This document shows positions 18,172 to 26,279 of a stretch of DNA of 64,000 nucleotides, piece after piece. The stretch is from JANWXD01 sp037446115 (GTDB taxonomy: Bacteria > Acidobacteriota > Terriglobia > Bryobacterales > Bryobacteraceae): positions 62,001 to 126,000 of the forward strand of contig JBBIJF010000005.1 in NCBI GenBank assembly GCA_037446115.1, given 5' to 3'. The number at the start of each line of letters is the position of its first letter. The first letter of the stretch is position 1. Both the position numbers and the translations under genes were made by a program. Below the pieces are notes generated by a model. It searched no databases, was not told the DNA's origin, and saw nothing but the letters and a program-made list of their open reading frames with translations.

Positions 18172-19796
18172 GTACGGTATGGACTGCGCCTCCGGCGAAA
18201 ACGGAGACGAACTACCTCAACGAGAGCTACGGAATCAAGTCCTGGCTGCTCACCAAGGACCACAAGCGGATCGCGCTGCTGTATCTGGCGGCCATCACGT
18301 TCTTTTTTGCCATCGGCGGCTTTTTCGCGGTGCTCATCCGCCTGGAGCTCATCACTCCGGCCGGGGACCTCATGCAGCCCGAAACGTATAACAAAGCCTT
18401 CACGATGCACGGCGTGATGATGATTTTCTTTTTCCTGATCCCGGCCGTGCCCGCCGTGCTCGGCAACTTTCTCGTGCCGCTGATGATCGGCGCCCGCGAC
18501 CTGGCCTTCCCGCGGATCAACCTGCTGAGCTGGTATATCTACATGATCGGCGGGTTATTTGCGCTCTACGCGATGGTGGCCGGAGGCGTCGACACCGGCT
18601 GGACATTCTACACGCCTTACAGCAGCACTTACTCGAACACGCAGGTAATGGCTACGGCCATCGGCATTTTCATACTGGGCTTTTCCTCGATCCTGACGGG
18701 ACTGAACTTTATCGTCACGATTCACAAGATGCGGGCCCCGGGGCTGACGTGGTTCCGGCTGCCGCTTTTCATCTGGGCGCATTACGCCACCAGCGTGATC
18801 CAGATCCTGGGGACGCCGGTCGTGGCCATCGCCATCGTGCTGGTGGGCCTCGAGCGAGCCTTCCACATCGGCATTTTCGACCCCAAGCTGGGCGGAGACC
18901 CCATCCTGTTCCAGCACCTGTTCTGGTTTTACTCGCACCCGGCGGTCTACATCATGATTCTGCCGAGCATGGGCGTGATCAGCGAGCTGGTCACCTGTTT
19001 TTCGCGCAAGAAGATCTTCGGCTACGGATTCGTGGCTATGTCGAGTGTCGCCATTGCGGTCCTGGGCTTTCTGGTCTGGGGCCACCACATGTTCGTCAGC
19101 GGGCAGTCGGTCTATGCCGGGATGGTGTTCTCGATCCTAAGCTACCTAGTGGCCATCCCCTCCGCCATCAAAGTGTTTAATTGGACCGCAACCCTGTACC
19201 GCGGCTCGATCTCCTACCAGACGCCGCTCCTGTATGCGCTCGGGTTTATCGGCCTGTTCACGATCGGGGGACTTACCGGCCTGTTTTTGGCCAACCTTGG
19301 CGTGGATGTGCATTTGCATGACACCTACTTTGTGGTAGCGCACTTTCACTACATCATGGTGGGAGGCGCTATCATGGGGTACCTCGGCGGCATTCATTTC
19401 TGGTGGCCGAAGATCAGCGGCAGGATGTACCCGGAGGGCTGGGCGCGGTTTTCGGCGCTGGTGCTGTTTGTGGGGTTCAATCTGACGTTCTTCCCGCAGT
19501 TCGTCCTGGGCTATCTCGGTATGCCGCGGCGTTATCACGCGTATCCGGAAGAGTTCCAGGTGCTCAACGTTCTGTCGTCGGCGGGCGCTTCCATCCTGGC
19601 GGTGGGATACCTCATTCCGATGATTTATCTCATCTGGTCCATGCGCTACGGCAAGCCGGCCCCCGCCAACCCCTGGGGGGCGACGGGGCTGGAATGGCAA
19701 ACCCCGTCTCCACCACCCAGCTATAACTTCGAAGAGACGCCCGTGGTCACCGAGGAGCCGTACGTCTACTCTCACGAGGAGGCTGAAGTTGTCTGA
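18168..19796 (+). CDS. coxA: Cytochrome c oxidase subunit I (A2-type heme-copper oxidase)
   Basis: 542 residues with the usual twelve membrane helices. The heme/CuB site is complete: a helix-II heme ligand in FTMHGVMM, CuB motifs HPAVYI and GHHMFVSG, and HDTYFVVAHFHY near the helix-X heme ligands. At residues 255-258 it reads YSHP, and the following residue is Ala where A1-type enzymes have the Glu of HPEV. The Tyr-Ser pair is the mark of A2-type oxidases such as the Rhodothermus caa3. It is the catalytic oxygen-reducing, proton-pumping subunit. Its end overlaps coxC by 8 bases. Confidence 0.96.
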   Translation: MSTVWTAPPAKTETNYLNESYGIKSWLLTKDHKRIALLYLAAITFFFAIGGFFAVLIRLELITPAGDLMQPETYNKAFTMHGVMMIFFFLIPAVPAVLGNFLVPLMIGARDLAFPRINLLSWYIYMIGGLFALYAMVAGGVDTGWTFYTPYSSTYSNTQVMATAIGIFILGFSSILTGLNFIVTIHKMRAPGLTWFRLPLFIWAHYATSVIQILGTPVVAIAIVLVGLERAFHIGIFDPKLGGDPILFQHLFWFYSHPAVYIMILPSMGVISELVTCFSRKKIFGYGFVAMSSVAIAVLGFLVWGHHMFVSGQSVYAGMVFSILSYLVAIPSAIKVFNWTATLYRGSISYQTPLLYALGFIGLFTIGGLTGLFLANLGVDVHLHDTYFVVAHFHYIMVGGAIMGYLGGIHFWWPKISGRMYPEGWARFSALVLFVGFNLTFFPQFVLGYLGMPRRYHAYPEEFQVLNVLSSAGASILAVGYLIPMIYLIWSMRYGKPAPANPWGATGLEWQTPSPPPSYNFEETPVVTEEPYVYSHEEAEVV

Positions 19797-20466
19797 ACAT
19801 TCCTCCGTCGCCGCCGCCGAACATCCGGCGGTGTTGCAACACCAGTTCGACGATCTCGAACAGCAGATGGACGCTTCCACTCTCGGGATGTGGGTGTTTC
19901 TGCTGACCGAGATCATGTTTTTCGGAGGCCTGTTCGCCGCCTACACCGTTTACCGTGCGGCGTTTCCCGAGGCCTTTGCGGCCGGCAGCCTGCATCTGGA
20001 TCTGAAACTGGGCGGCTTCAACACGGTGGTGCTGATCGCCAGCAGCCTGACGATGGCGCTGGCGGTGCGGGCGGCGCAGCTCGGCCAGCGCAAAAACCTG
20101 GTGGCGTTTCTGGCGGCCACGCTGGGGCTCGGACTCGTGTTTCTGGTGGTGAAAGTGTTCGAGTACCACCACAAGTATGTGGAGCGGCTGATTCCGGGGC
20201 CGAACTTTGTCTTCGAGGGACCCCACGCGGCTCAGGTACAGATGATGTTCTGCTTTTACTTCGCCATGACGGGGATGCATGCGCTGCATATGGTGGTGGG
20301 CGTGGGGCTGCTCGTGTATTTCATTGCGAAGGCCCGGGCGGGCCGGTATACGGCGCAGTACTACTGGCCCGTAGAAGTGATGGGTCTGTACTGGCATTTC
20401 GTGGACATTGTCTGGATCTTTCTGTTTCCGCTGCTTTATCTCATCGGACACCGGGGGGCGCACTGA
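19789..20466 (+). CDS. coxC: Cytochrome c oxidase subunit III
   Basis: 225 residues from a TTG start at 19789 inside the end of coxA, preceded by GAGGAGG. The protein has six to seven membrane segments and the family opening LGMWVFLLTEIMFFGG. Motifs GMHALHMVVG (near residue 165) and YWHFVDIVWIFLFP (near 205) are the standard subunit III signatures, with the conserved HFVD at the end. It supports stability and proton uptake of the caa3 complex. The stop codon overlaps the ATG of the next gene. Confidence 0.94.
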   Translation: MSEHSSVAAAEHPAVLQHQFDDLEQQMDASTLGMWVFLLTEIMFFGGLFAAYTVYRAAFPEAFAAGSLHLDLKLGGFNTVVLIASSLTMALAVRAAQLGQRKNLVAFLAATLGLGLVFLVVKVFEYHHKYVERLIPGPNFVFEGPHAAQVQMMFCFYFAMTGMHALHMVVGVGLLVYFIAKARAGRYTAQYYWPVEVMGLYWHFVDIVWIFLFPLLYLIGHRGAH

Positions 20467-20768
20467 TGGTGACCCACGTTGAGCCGAAGCGCGTCTATCT
20501 GGCGGTGTTCGCCGCGCTCATGGTCCTGACGGCGTTGACCGTCTGGGTCTCCTACTTTGACATGGGGGATCTGAGCATCGTTGTGGCGCTGGCGATCGCC
20601 GTGACGAAGGCCACGCTGGTGGTGCTGTTCTTCATGCACGCGCGGCACAGCCCGCGGCTGACCAAGTTTGTGATCGCGGCGGGCTTCTGCTGGCTGGTGA
20701 TTCTGATCGGGCTCACGCTGAGCGATTATTTCACACGGACCTGGCTGCCGCTGCCGCAGCCGTGGTGA
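20466..20768 (+). CDS. coxD: Cytochrome c oxidase subunit IV (small membrane subunit)
   Basis: 100 residues from the ATG at 20466, overlapping the coxC stop (TGATG). Three hydrophobic helices and the typical TKATLVVLFFMHARHSP element (about residues 47-63) match bacterial caa3 subunit IV proteins. It is the last gene of the respiratory operon; the mini-Hsp20 gene converges on it 12 bases downstream. No clear terminator hairpin is seen in that short gap. Confidence 0.9.
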   Translation: MVTHVEPKRVYLAVFAALMVLTALTVWVSYFDMGDLSIVVALAIAVTKATLVVLFFMHARHSPRLTKFVIAAGFCWLVILIGLTLSDYFTRTWLPLPQPW

Positions 20769-20780
20769 ACCGGCGCGGAC

Positions 20781-21008
20781 TTATTCGACGGGAATCTCCT
20801 CCCCCTTGCGGCGCGGCCACTCGATCTCCAGCAGGCCGGGCTGGACCAGGCGTGCTTTGATCTGATCGCGCCGGACCTCCGGGTCGATCCGGATGCGCAG
20901 CAGGTGCGACGTCTCCGTGCGCGAATACCGGATGGTCTTGGACAGGCCGCTCAGTCCCACGCCGATGGGTCCGATCCGAATACCGAAATCCTCCCAGTCG
21001 TCGAACAT
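20781..21008 (-). CDS. Short Hsp20/alpha-crystallin-like protein
   Basis: 75 residues, about half the size of normal Hsp20 proteins. The C-terminal half (LLRIRIDPEVRRDQIKARL, then GLLEIEWPRRKGEEIPVE) follows the second half of the alpha-crystallin domain, with the usual GxLEI and a closing IPVE like the IxI/V tail. The N-terminal part of the domain is missing or strongly shortened, so it may be a minimal sandwich-fold relative rather than a functional chaperone. It starts at an ATG and is coded on the strand opposite the oxidase operon. A real gene is likely; chaperone function is uncertain. Confidence 0.6.
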   Translation of the reverse strand: MFDDWEDFGIRIGPIGVGLSGLSKTIRYSRTETSHLLRIRIDPEVRRDQIKARLVQPGLLEIEWPRRKGEEIPVE

Positions 21009-21212
21009 GCCGCCCTCCCTTCCGATGTTACTTCAGGGACGGGTTTTTCGGAGCCGGCCTTGCAAAGATCAGGCGATCGTGGAAGGGTGCGCCGGCTACG
21101 GCACCGAGAATTCCGGAAAAATCGCCCTATCCGCCGCAAAGTCGCTAGAATTTTCGCGCCTCCCGGCCGCTAAGCAGTAACGAGAAGGACCATCGCTCGA
21201 AGGAGGCGCAAC

Positions 21213-21737
21213 GTGAACCGGAGGTGCAGGAGCCTGTCGCAGGCCGGCGCGCACGGCCGGTATGAGTGCGGGGGAAGGCGTCGCGGGTCCGCGCTTCTGG
21301 AACTGAGCCTGGTGCTCCTGCCGACCCTGGCGCTGATTCTGGCCATCATTGACTTCTCGATTACCGTCTTCGTGCGCAGCGTGCTCTACCAAGCCGTGAC
21401 AGAGGGCGTCCGTTACGGCATCACGTACCGGACGTTTCCCGGTCTGTCCCACAGCGAGTCCATCAAGCAGGTAGTGCAGCAGCGGGCCATGGGATTTCTT
21501 TCCGGCCCTTCCGGTTTGTCCAAGATCCATGTCCGGTATTACTCTCCCATCACCTTCGCCGAATTGACCGGGGCGGGGGCCAACAGTGCCGGCAATATTG
21601 TCGAAGTCTCGGTGGAAAACTTCAGCTGGTCGCCCATCGTGCCGTTGTGGCGAGGCGGAAGCCCGATTTCGATCCAGGCGGTGGCCGCAGACCGCCTGCA
21701 GACGCTGCCCTTCGGCGCTGCCATGCCGCCTCCGTAG
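21213..21737 (+). CDS. TadE-like minor pilin
   Basis: 174 residues from a GTG start, with AAGGAGG (21200-21206) ideally placed. After a 24-residue basic leader comes the TadE motif: RRGSALLELSLVLLPTLA, a prepilin-peptidase-like cleavage region with Glu five residues after the expected cut, then a hydrophobic helix. The rest is a small soluble domain. TadE-type minor pilins belong to Flp/Tad type IVc pili or to related secretion systems. It is the first of three adjacent genes of this kind; no Tad ATPase, secretin or prepilin peptidase lies in the window. Confidence 0.82.
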   Translation: MNRRCRSLSQAGAHGRYECGGRRRGSALLELSLVLLPTLALILAIIDFSITVFVRSVLYQAVTEGVRYGITYRTFPGLSHSESIKQVVQQRAMGFLSGPSGLSKIHVRYYSPITFAELTGAGANSAGNIVEVSVENFSWSPIVPLWRGGSPISIQAVAADRLQTLPFGAAMPPP

Positions 21738-21755
21738 GACTCCGGGAGGAAGCCG

Positions 21756-22352
21756 ATGAAACACAGTTTCTGCAAACGCAAGAAAAAGGGAAATGCATTA
21801 GTGGAGTTCGCGCTGGTCGTTTCTCCGCTGGTGCTGTTGCTGCTCGGTACGGTTTCGGTGGGCATGGGGTTGAGCCGCGCCATCCGTGTGGTCAGCATTT
21901 GCCGCAGTACGGGCACGCTGTACGCCCGCGGAGTTGACTTTTCCGCCGACCCGAACAAAGACATCGTGGTGCGGCTGGCGGCCGGACTGGGCATGACCCG
22001 CAACGGCGGCAACGGCGTGGTCATTCTCTCAAAAGTTACCTGGATTTCCCAAAGTCGCTGTGTCGCTTTGAATCTATCGCCGTGTAATGGGGACCGTCAC
22101 GTCATCGTTCAGCGCATTGTGATCGGGAATGCATCCTTACGCACGAGTTCTCTGGGAACGCCGGCAAACGTGGACAGCCAGGGAGTGGTCATCAACTACT
22201 TTCAGGACGCCTCGGCGGTGGCCAACTTTCCGTTCATGCAGCTGGGAGACGATCAGTATGCCTACGTGGTGGAAGTGTATTTCCCGTCGCCTCAGTTCGA
22301 CTTTCCCGGTTTCCGCACCGGAACGGGGAACTATGCGCGGGCCATTTTCTGA
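21756..22352 (+). CDS. TadE/TadF-like minor pilin
   Basis: 198 residues, ATG at 21756 behind GGGAGG. The N-terminus KRKKKGNALVEFALVV followed by a hydrophobic helix (about 12-38) is the TadE/F prepilin-like signature: a positive leader, Gly, then a Glu at position +5. The remaining 150 residues are a predicted extracytoplasmic domain without motifs I recognise. It starts 18 bases after its neighbour, and the three genes 21213-23762 almost certainly form one operon. Confidence 0.8.
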   Translation: MKHSFCKRKKKGNALVEFALVVSPLVLLLLGTVSVGMGLSRAIRVVSICRSTGTLYARGVDFSADPNKDIVVRLAAGLGMTRNGGNGVVILSKVTWISQSRCVALNLSPCNGDRHVIVQRIVIGNASLRTSSLGTPANVDSQGVVINYFQDASAVANFPFMQLGDDQYAYVVEVYFPSPQFDFPGFRTGTGNYARAIF

Positions 22353-22364
22353 AGGAGGATCGCG

Positions 22365-23762
22365 ATGACAACTCAGTCAGGCTCCAAACCGCGGCAGAGC
22401 GGCGTCGTGCTGCTGTTCACGACCGTGGCTTTGCTGCTGGTGGTCATTCCGGTAGTGGGTCTGTCCATTGACGCCGGGGTGGCGTACGCCGTCAAGGGCC
22501 GTTTGCAGACGGCGGTGGATGGCGCCGCGCTGGCGGCGGGTCGCTCCCTGAGCCGGGGACTCGACCTGGCCTCACAGCGCGGCAGCGCGACCCAGACGGC
22601 CACCGACGTCTTCAACGCCAACTTCACGGACCGGTGGCTGGGGGCGAGCAATCCCTCCATTGCGGTCAGCTTTCCGCCGGCGCCGCCGAAGACGACCATT
22701 ATCCATGTGGAAGCCAGTGTGGAGGCGCCCACGTATTTCATGAGAATCCTGGGTGTGAACTCCCTCACGGTGCGGAGCATGGCCGAGGCCACCCGGCGCG
22801 ACGTGAACATCATGCTGGTGCTGGACCGTTCCGGATCGCTGGCCAACTCCAACTCCTGCGGCCCCTTGCGGACGGCGGCGACCAGTTTCGTGCAGACTTT
22901 CGTGGACGGCCGCGACCGGGTGGGCATGATCACCTTCGGCACGACATATAACGTCGACTTTCCACCGGCCTTCGATTTCCTTTCCCGAAGCGGCACGAAC
23001 CTGGTGACCATGATCAATAACATCAACTGCGTGGGTGGGACCAACGCAGCGGCGCCGTACTGGCTGGCCTACCAGCAGCTTGTGGCCATCAACGAGCCCG
23101 GCACGCTCAACGTGATTCTGTTTTTCACCGACGGCCAACCCAATTCACTGCACATGCCGGCCCTGGAGGTGAGATCGAGCAGTCCTTGTCTGGATCACTC
23201 CGACAAAAACGGCGTGGTGGCGCCGGCAGGAACCCAGGTCTGGGGCGTGTTTCGCGCCCAGGAAAGCGGACCGCCCCCGGCGCCGAACCCGGACTGGCGC
23301 GTCATTGCAGGCAGCAGCGGCTGTTACTATGCCAGCTCGTTCCGGCGCGTGGTGGACGACATCGTGGCGCTGACACGTCCGGGTGCGCAGAACGAGGTGG
23401 ATGTCTTCGGAAACTCCTTGGTCGGATACAAGACCCCGATCCGCCGCGACGGCGCGGGCCGCATCCGGCTCAATGACTGGGAGACGGTGACCAACGCGGC
23501 CACCAACGCACTGGACAACGCGGCGCAACGCGTGCGCAACGAATCGGTGGCAAACGGCCTGGCCGTGGTCACTTACACCATCGCCTTGGGCGGGCCCGGG
23601 GCACCGGAGCAAGTTTTGATGCACCGCATGGCCAACACGCCCCAGAGCCCGATCTTCGATCCCAGCAAGCCCGTGGGCAGCTACGTGTACGCCGCGGACT
23701 CGGCCGCCCTGCATCAGGCCTTTGCGCAGATTGCGTCCGACATCTTGCGCCTGTCGCTCTAA
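22365..23762 (+). CDS. tadG: TadG-like protein with von Willebrand factor A domain
   Basis: 465 residues, ATG at 22365 with AAGGAGG upstream. The N-terminal TadG signature (SGVVLLFTTVALLLVV, then a GxxxDxG pattern) is a pilin-like membrane helix at about 13-36. A vWA domain follows with the MIDAS residues D154-x-S156-x-S158, a Thr in GGTNA and Asp in FFTDG. TadG proteins are Tad-locus pilus-assembly or adhesion factors on the cell surface. The MIDAS site looks intact, so metal-dependent adhesion is plausible. Confidence 0.85.
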   Translation: MTTQSGSKPRQSGVVLLFTTVALLLVVIPVVGLSIDAGVAYAVKGRLQTAVDGAALAAGRSLSRGLDLASQRGSATQTATDVFNANFTDRWLGASNPSIAVSFPPAPPKTTIIHVEASVEAPTYFMRILGVNSLTVRSMAEATRRDVNIMLVLDRSGSLANSNSCGPLRTAATSFVQTFVDGRDRVGMITFGTTYNVDFPPAFDFLSRSGTNLVTMINNINCVGGTNAAAPYWLAYQQLVAINEPGTLNVILFFTDGQPNSLHMPALEVRSSSPCLDHSDKNGVVAPAGTQVWGVFRAQESGPPPAPNPDWRVIAGSSGCYYASSFRRVVDDIVALTRPGAQNEVDVFGNSLVGYKTPIRRDGAGRIRLNDWETVTNAATNALDNAAQRVRNESVANGLAVVTYTIALGGPGAPEQVLMHRMANTPQSPIFDPSKPVGSYVYAADSAALHQAFAQIASDILRLSL

Positions 23763-23934
23763 CACGACGCGGTCATCAAAGTCTGCGTCCCAAAAGCCAG
23801 CGCGGAAGCTGTCGGATCCGCCGGGCTTCGTTCTGACTTCGAAGGCCGGTGACAGAGTCCGGCTCACAGCGGCGTTCGGGTCGCCGGCCCGCGGGCGCGG
23901 TGCTAGTCTGTACGGCAGAGTCATTGCGAAGCCC

Positions 23935-26160
23935 ATGCGGATCCTCCTTCTTGCTCTGGTTGCGCTGCCAGCCAACACGCAGGTCTTCTGGACTCACCTA
24001 TCCAGCGCGAGGGGCGCACTGCCGGCGCCTCCTGCCGAAATGGAGCCCACGGCTTGTCTCACGGTCGACGTTGACAAGGACGGTATCGAGGACGTCATCA
24101 TCGCGGGCCGGAGAGCCGCGCCGTCCGTGGTCTGGTACCGCCGGGGGCCGGCAGGCTGGTCCCGCCATATCATTGATCCCGACTATCTCCGGATCGAGGC
24201 GGGAGGCGCCTTCTATGACATAGACGGGGATGGTGATCTCGACCTGGTTTTCGGGGCCGATGCCGGAGACAACAAAATCTGGTGGTGGGAGAATCCCTAT
24301 CCTGCGTTCCAGCTCGGGCGCGCCTGGAAGCGGCGCCTGATCAAGAACGCAGGCGGGAACAAGTATCACGATCAGATCTTCGGGGACTTCGACGGCGATG
24401 GCAAGGCCGAGCTTGCCAGTTGGAACCAGGGGTCCCGTGTGCTTTTGCTCTTCCGGATCCCGGCGGACCCCAGGGCCACTGAACCCTGGCCGGGCGTCGT
24501 GATCTACCGTTGGAACGGAGGCGAGGAGCACGAGGGCCTGGCGGCCGCCGACGTCAACGGCGACGGCAAGGCAGACATCATCGGCGGAGGCCGTTGGTTC
24601 GAGCACCGCGGCGGTGACACCTTTGTGGCCCATGTGATGGACGACGGCTACCGTTTCTCGCGCGTGGTGGCGGGCGATTTCATCCAGGGCGGTCGTCCCG
24701 AAGTGGTCTTCGGCCCAGGCGACAACATTCTGCGCCTTAAGATGTTTGAACTCCGCGGCGGGCGGTGGGAAGGGCGTGATTTGCTGGGATCCGACGTCGA
24801 TCACGGTCACAGTCTTCGTGCCGGTGATATTGACGGCGACGGCAATCTGGATCTGTTCGTGGCGGAAATGGCCAAATGGAGCGGCACGGGCGTAGACCAC
24901 CCCGATGCCCGGATGTGGGTCCTTTATGGGGACGGCGACGGCCGCTTTCACATACAGGAGCTGCACCGCGGCCAGGGCAGGCACGAGGCGCGTCTGGCGG
25001 ATCTGGACGGTGACGGCGACCTGGATATTCTCAGCAAGCCGTTCCGCCATAACTACCCTTTGCTGGAAGTATGGCTCAACCAGGGCAGAAAGCCGCTGGC
25101 GCTGGATCGCTGGGCGGGGCACGTCGTGGACGCCCGAAGACCGTGGCGCGCGCTTTTTGTCGGCACAGGCGATCTCGACGACGACACCCGGCCGGACATC
25201 GTCACCGGCGGCTGGTGGTATCGCAATCCAGGCCACCTGGCGGGAAACTGGCAGCGCCGGGAGATCGGCGCTCCCCTGCACCACATGGCCGCGCTGTACG
25301 ATTTCGATGACGACGGACGGCTGGATGTTCTGGGCACCCAGGGCCGCGGGGCCCACAGCAATGCCGTGTTCGTGCTGGCACGCAACCTGGGACGGGGCCG
25401 TTTCGCGTCGCGCGAGCTGGCGCGCGGCGTGGGGGATTTCCTCGAAGGCATCGCCGTGACGCGCTTCCGCTTCCGTGGCCCGCCGGAAGCCGGTCTATCC
25501 TGGCATAAAGCCGGACTGGGAATTCAAATGCTCACCTTGCCGGAAGGCAAGCTGCGAACCATCTCCGACTTCTCCCAGCACGAAGCACTGAGCTGGGGCG
25601 ACATTGACCGCGATGGCGACATGGATCTGCTGCTCGGCACTCGCTGGCTGCGCAACGACGGCGATTCCTGGAGCCTGCACGTGATTCACCCCGCTCCCGG
25701 CGATCCCGATCGCAACCTACTGGCGGATATCAACCGGGACGGGCTGCTCGACGCCGTCGTAGGTTTCCAAGCGATCAACGTTCCGGCGAAACTGGCGTGG
25801 TACGAACAGCCCGGCGACCCCACCGAGCGCTGGATCGAGCACGTCATCAGGCTGGAAGTGATCGGCCCGATGAGCCTGGATGTGCGTGACATGGACGGCG
25901 ACGGCGATCTGGACATCATCGTGGGCGAACACACCTCCAAGGATCCGGCTTCGGCCCGCCTGCTCATAATCGAAAACCTGGATGGTCGCGGCACCAAATG
26001 GAAGAGACACCTGACCGTCCAGGGCGACGAGCATCACGATGGAGGGCGCGTGGCGGACATAGACGGCGACGGGGATTTGGACATCATTTCGATCGGCTGG
26101 AGCCGCGGCCGCGTTCTACTGTACGAAAACCGGGCCGTGGTGCGAGAGCCGCGCCGCTGA
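23935..26160 (+). CDS. Secreted VCBS/FG-GAP repeat protein
   Basis: 741 residues from the ATG at 23935, where a signal peptide (MRILLLALVALPANTQ) begins; the longer open frame upstream is not leader-like. About twelve copies of a calcium-binding-type motif, DxDGDGxxD or close variants, run through the sequence (for example DIDGDGDLD, DVNGDGKAD, DLDGDGDLD, DFDDDGRLD), spaced 40-70 residues. This is the FG-GAP/VCBS beta-propeller pattern, so the protein probably folds as one or two propellers outside the cell. A binding or enzymatic role cannot be assigned. Gap 23763-23934 holds nothing I can name. Confidence 0.85.
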   Translation: MRILLLALVALPANTQVFWTHLSSARGALPAPPAEMEPTACLTVDVDKDGIEDVIIAGRRAAPSVVWYRRGPAGWSRHIIDPDYLRIEAGGAFYDIDGDGDLDLVFGADAGDNKIWWWENPYPAFQLGRAWKRRLIKNAGGNKYHDQIFGDFDGDGKAELASWNQGSRVLLLFRIPADPRATEPWPGVVIYRWNGGEEHEGLAAADVNGDGKADIIGGGRWFEHRGGDTFVAHVMDDGYRFSRVVAGDFIQGGRPEVVFGPGDNILRLKMFELRGGRWEGRDLLGSDVDHGHSLRAGDIDGDGNLDLFVAEMAKWSGTGVDHPDARMWVLYGDGDGRFHIQELHRGQGRHEARLADLDGDGDLDILSKPFRHNYPLLEVWLNQGRKPLALDRWAGHVVDARRPWRALFVGTGDLDDDTRPDIVTGGWWYRNPGHLAGNWQRREIGAPLHHMAALYDFDDDGRLDVLGTQGRGAHSNAVFVLARNLGRGRFASRELARGVGDFLEGIAVTRFRFRGPPEAGLSWHKAGLGIQMLTLPEGKLRTISDFSQHEALSWGDIDRDGDMDLLLGTRWLRNDGDSWSLHVIHPAPGDPDRNLLADINRDGLLDAVVGFQAINVPAKLAWYEQPGDPTERWIEHVIRLEVIGPMSLDVRDMDGDGDLDIIVGEHTSKDPASARLLIIENLDGRGTKWKRHLTVQGDEHHDGGRVADIDGDGDLDIISIGWSRGRVLLYENRAVVREPRR

Positions 26161-26279
26161 TGCCAGAGTCGTACCAGGCGGGGCGGTCGGCGGACTCCGG
26201 CCGGGTGTGGCCGCTCTACCCAGCGAGCAGGGGCGCCGGCCGGGGCTTAGGTATCATGGTAGTGTAGGTTTTCCCCGCC

